Source of the DNA: Anaerolineae bacterium
GTDB taxonomy: Bacteria; Chloroflexota; Anaerolineae; Aggregatilineales; Phototrophicaceae
DNA: 64,000 nt
NCBI GenBank assembly: GCA_022841825.1
Contig: JALHQT010000001.1
Coordinates: 124,001-188,000 of the forward strand
Direction: 5' to 3'
Shown here: piece after piece, positions 61,858 through 64,000 of the stretch
How the letters are laid out: each line of letters starts with the position of its first letter
Position numbering within the stretch: position 1 is the first letter of the stretch
Program-made: the position numbers and the translations under genes
Notes under the pieces: generated by a model
What the model was told of the DNA's origin: nothing
The model's database searches: none
The model's input: the letters and a program-made list of their open reading frames with translations, nothing else

Positions 61858-62139
61858 ATGAGCCAGACAATCACTCAAACCGAATACCGCGATGTTCTTT
61901 CTCGCATGGATCAGGTCGTCGCCAAAGTGGACGAGCTGGCTACTCTCATGCGTGAGTATTTTGTAGCTGCAAATGCAAATTCCTTGCCAGATGGGATAAA
62001 GCCAATCACCAAAGACGATGAATGGTTTTGGTCAGAGGAATGGCAGAAAAAAGAGCGGGAGGCAGATGAGGCAGAAGCTCGTGGAGACTTCGTTGAATTT
62101 GATAATCCAAAAGATGCAATTGCCTATCTTCAAAGCTAG
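61858..62139 (+). CDS. Antitoxin of a RelE-type pair
   Basis: 93 residues, acidic (EREADEAEARGDFVEFDNPK) with an N-terminal helix that could dimerise (YRDVLSRMDQVVAKVDELAT). Two bases separate its stop from the toxin start. It lacks a clear DNA-binding motif, so it may belong to a class where regulation is indirect. ATG 61858 (MSQTI) is preferred to an upstream start at 61843. Confidence 0.65.
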   Translation: MSQTITQTEYRDVLSRMDQVVAKVDELATLMREYFVAANANSLPDGIKPITKDDEWFWSEEWQKKEREADEAEARGDFVEFDNPKDAIAYLQS

Positions 62140-62141
62140 GC

Positions 62142-62399
62142 ATGAAGGTTCGGTTTCTAGCACCATTTGCCAGAGACTACAACAGGCTTGAAGCGCAGCT
62201 TAGAAAACGAGTTAACCAGAAAATCGACCTTCTAATGACTGATCCCACATACCCAAGTCTTCGGGTGAAAAAGATGGCAAATCACTCTGAAATTTATGAG
62301 GCTCGCATAGATATTCACAACCGCATGACCTTTGAAATACGCGGCGACTATATACTCATGCGCCGCGTTGGAACCCATGAAATCTACAGAAACCCATAA
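62142..62399 (+). CDS. RelE-type mRNA interferase toxin
   Basis: 85 residues with the compact RelE fold: MKVRFLAPFARDYNRL, LRVKKMANHSEIYEARID and MTFEIRGDYILMRRVGTHEI match conserved strands; the basic active-site positions (R..., H near the end) are present. It would cleave mRNA when free of its partner. Confidence 0.75.
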   Translation: MKVRFLAPFARDYNRLEAQLRKRVNQKIDLLMTDPTYPSLRVKKMANHSEIYEARIDIHNRMTFEIRGDYILMRRVGTHEIYRNP

Positions 62400-62491
62400 A
62401 CTCCAAGACCTTGCTTGATACCCCATGAGACAATGAAATAGGGAAGTCTCGCACCTTTCATTCCAACCTAAATCCTTCCAACCACTGCCGC

Positions 62492-62522
62492 CAGGATGCA
62501 TGAATGCATCCTGTTTTGTTTT
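62492..62522 (+). terminator. Terminator after the toxin-antitoxin pair
   Basis: CAGGATGCAT-GA-ATGCATCCTG then TTTTGTTTT. Perfect stem. Confidence 0.85.
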
Positions 62523-62553
62523 CCGCCTTGAGCATAAACAGAAGGAGGCTTGT

Positions 62554-63291
62554 ATGGCTTGGTTTCCAAAGTCCGCCGAAACTGTCTTTGATAGCGCAGC
62601 TATCGAAGGATTGAACTTTCTGGACGGCGATCTTTTGGCTTTGGTATTTGGCAGACCCTGGTCGGTGGGGCAGAAGTGTCCTTTTGTGACTTTTCCATCC
62701 AAAGATGGATACCAGATATGGGAAGGAGGGGAGTCTCCCATAATTCACCTGTTTGGTGAGATGGACTTGCCTTACTCATCCGATGTAACCACTGCATTTG
62801 AGAGGGCAGATTACATTGCCCAGGAGGTTGGGTATTTGGCGCGCAGGGTAGGGGAGAACCAGCTTGAGGTCATTGGTCGGGACAAGGATGAACACCTTAT
62901 CATCACCTATGACAACCAGGAAAAGCGGATGATTGATGTTGTGCAGGTTGTGCCAAGCTCTGCACCCTTTGTTCCGTCGCTTCTGGATAGCGAAAGCAGA
63001 AGCCGATTGCCACCGCTTCGTGAAGCAGAGGAGAAAGGGGATGAGGCAATAGCGCAGGTGAAGTTTTTCACCCCAGACAGTAGCTGGACATGGTATGCAT
63101 CAGGCTTTGATGGGAAGGACATCTTCTTCGGTCTGGTGATCGGGCATGAGATTGAGTATGGCTACTTCTCACTGACCGAGCTTATGGAAACTCGTGGAGT
63201 CTTGGGACTGCCTATTGAGCGCGACAGGTACTTTGAACCTGAGTTGCTGGCAGAGCTTGAGAAGAAGCATCGGAAGGATGTGTTGGGTTAG
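62554..63291 (+). CDS. DUF2958-containing protein
   Basis: 245 residues. The C-terminal 100 residues (LPPLREAEEKGDEAIAQVKF, FTPDSSWTWYASGFDG, then GYFSLTELMETRGVLGLPIE) match DUF2958, a small domain common on plasmids and integrative elements. The N-terminal part (about 140 residues) is not recognised. AGAAGGAGGCTT before ATG 62554 sets the start. Function unknown. Confidence 0.75.
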   Translation: MAWFPKSAETVFDSAAIEGLNFLDGDLLALVFGRPWSVGQKCPFVTFPSKDGYQIWEGGESPIIHLFGEMDLPYSSDVTTAFERADYIAQEVGYLARRVGENQLEVIGRDKDEHLIITYDNQEKRMIDVVQVVPSSAPFVPSLLDSESRSRLPPLREAEEKGDEAIAQVKFFTPDSSWTWYASGFDGKDIFFGLVIGHEIEYGYFSLTELMETRGVLGLPIERDRYFEPELLAELEKKHRKDVLG

Positions 63292-63402
63292 TTAACTCGC
63301 ACAAGCACGAGAGGCTGGCACGATCGTTTGCCTTGTTATGCGATAATGGATTGTCTGCTTCATAACAGTAGTTCTTTGAAAAAATGCAGACAATCTAGCT
63401 CG

Positions 63403-63426
63403 AAAGCCGCGAGTGAGCGGCTTTTT
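63403..63426 (+). terminator. Short terminator
   Basis: AAAGCCGC-GAGTGA-GCGGCTTT plus TT. Confidence 0.75.
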
Positions 63427-63453
63427 GATTCTCTAGAAGGGAAGGAGAATTGT

Positions 63454-63894
63454 ATGTCAAGCACTGGTTTTGCGTGGGGCATCTATTTTGATGACCTGCA
63501 CATCATCACCGTCAACCCGACACGGGATGAAGTTCGATTGCACGAGAACGGCGGGTCAGGCACGGGGTACGTGCTATTTAAGCAGGATGATTCCGTAGCG
63601 AAAGTGGCGTTGTCAGACCCCTTGCAACTGATGAACATGGCGTTTCATTTCGTGGTCAGCTATGAGTTGCTGGCACAGGTCGCGGGCAAGGAGGCGCTTG
63701 CATACTTTGAGCGCATCGGCGCGAAGGATTTCTTGAATCGTTTGGCGGCAGCCACACCAGAGCAGGAACGGCGACACCGCTTGAACGGTTTAACAGGGAA
63801 GTTCAATACGTTTTCTAAGCCGCAGCCCACAGAGCGGCGAGGGCGACCACCATCGCGTGCGAAGGAAAACGGCGAACAAGTTTCGACCACCTAA
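63454..63894 (+). CDS. Hypothetical protein with basic tail
   Basis: 146 residues from ATG 63454, set by GAAGGAGAA. A beta-rich start (FAWGIYFDDLHIITVNPTRD), a helical middle (LQLMNMAFHFVVSYELLAQV) and a basic, disordered end (KPQPTERRGRPPSRAKENGE) with an RGRP-type DNA-groove motif. No family recognised; the tail suggests nucleic-acid binding. Confidence 0.55.
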   Translation: MSSTGFAWGIYFDDLHIITVNPTRDEVRLHENGGSGTGYVLFKQDDSVAKVALSDPLQLMNMAFHFVVSYELLAQVAGKEALAYFERIGAKDFLNRLAAATPEQERRHRLNGLTGKFNTFSKPQPTERRGRPPSRAKENGEQVSTT

Positions 63895-63918
63895 ATCGAC
63901 GCAGGTGTGGATGAATTG

Positions 63919-63953
63919 AAGAGGATGTTCTTTAGTTTGTAGGACATCCTCTT
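63919..63953 (+). terminator. Terminator after the last gene
   Basis: AAGAGGATGT, 15-nt loop, ACATCCTCTT; perfect 10-bp stem, 24 bases after the stop. Confidence 0.7.
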
Positions 63954-64000
63954 CTGGACGAATCCCTTCAAAAGGTTTCTACTGATGGCAGCATTAGCTT

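Noticed and set aside
1..64000. tRNA, rRNA or tmRNA genes at the element ends
   Set aside because: I looked for tRNA-type ends beside the integrase and the element borders and found none; the target is comM instead.

Overview
This window is dense in mobile DNA and comes from a bacterium of roughly 50% GC. A Chloroflexota (Anaerolineae-like) host is my best guess. The reasons are the style of the ComM protein, the IS481 and IS1182 transposases, the replication-relaxation/primase plasmid backbone and the tail-protein type. No rRNA, tRNA or core housekeeping gene apart from comM fragments was found, so the phylum call is tentative.

Region 1 (1-18.7 kb). On the left are a primase-polymerase gene and a DUF3800 gene. 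They are followed by a tightly coupled four-gene operon: a SIR2-like NADase-type gene, an nSTAND NTPase fused in frame to a type I methyltransferase (HsdM), HsdS and HsdR. This is a type I restriction system physically joined to abortive-infection-type parts and is the best candidate for a new defence system here. Next come a 3.8 kb IS1182-like unit carrying a serine recombinase and a pentapeptide-repeat protein with a Rossmann-like tail, two membrane-associated genes, an IS481 relic, a relic of a comM 5' end, and a sigma-factor-like gene that abuts another comM fragment.

Region 2, element A (18,697-41,840). A 23.1 kb integrated element splits comM exactly in the codons of its Walker B motif (9-bp CTGGATGAG on the comM strand at both ends). 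The large serine integrase gene spans the right junction. Its normal last 42 codons lie at the far left end of the element, so integration replaces the C-terminus of the integrase. The element carries a primase, ParA, a small partition-type DNA-binding protein whose gene contains its own repeat array, a TraG/VirD4-like ATPase, two replication-relaxation proteins and a secreted-type nuclease. Its cargo includes a second SIR2 protein and a VapBC-type toxin-antitoxin pair.

Region 3, element B (about 43-53.7 kb). A second, diverged backbone has the same order: small 85-90 aa protein, RHH protein, ParA, partition protein with embedded repeats, conserved structured block, nested inverted repeats, ATPase, replication-relaxation protein. 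A and B share several noncoding elements: a promoter, a terminator, a 33-bp repeat and a probable structured RNA with covarying stems. Neither shows a recognisable relaxase or VirB4.

Region 4 (53.7-64 kb). Two tandem LexA-type winged-helix genes precede a phage-tail-like cluster of high GC. It contains a 719-residue protein with a low-GC C-terminal nuclease-type toxin domain and an adjacent low-GC probable immunity gene. A RelE-type toxin-antitoxin pair and two accessory genes (one with a DUF2958 domain) close the window.
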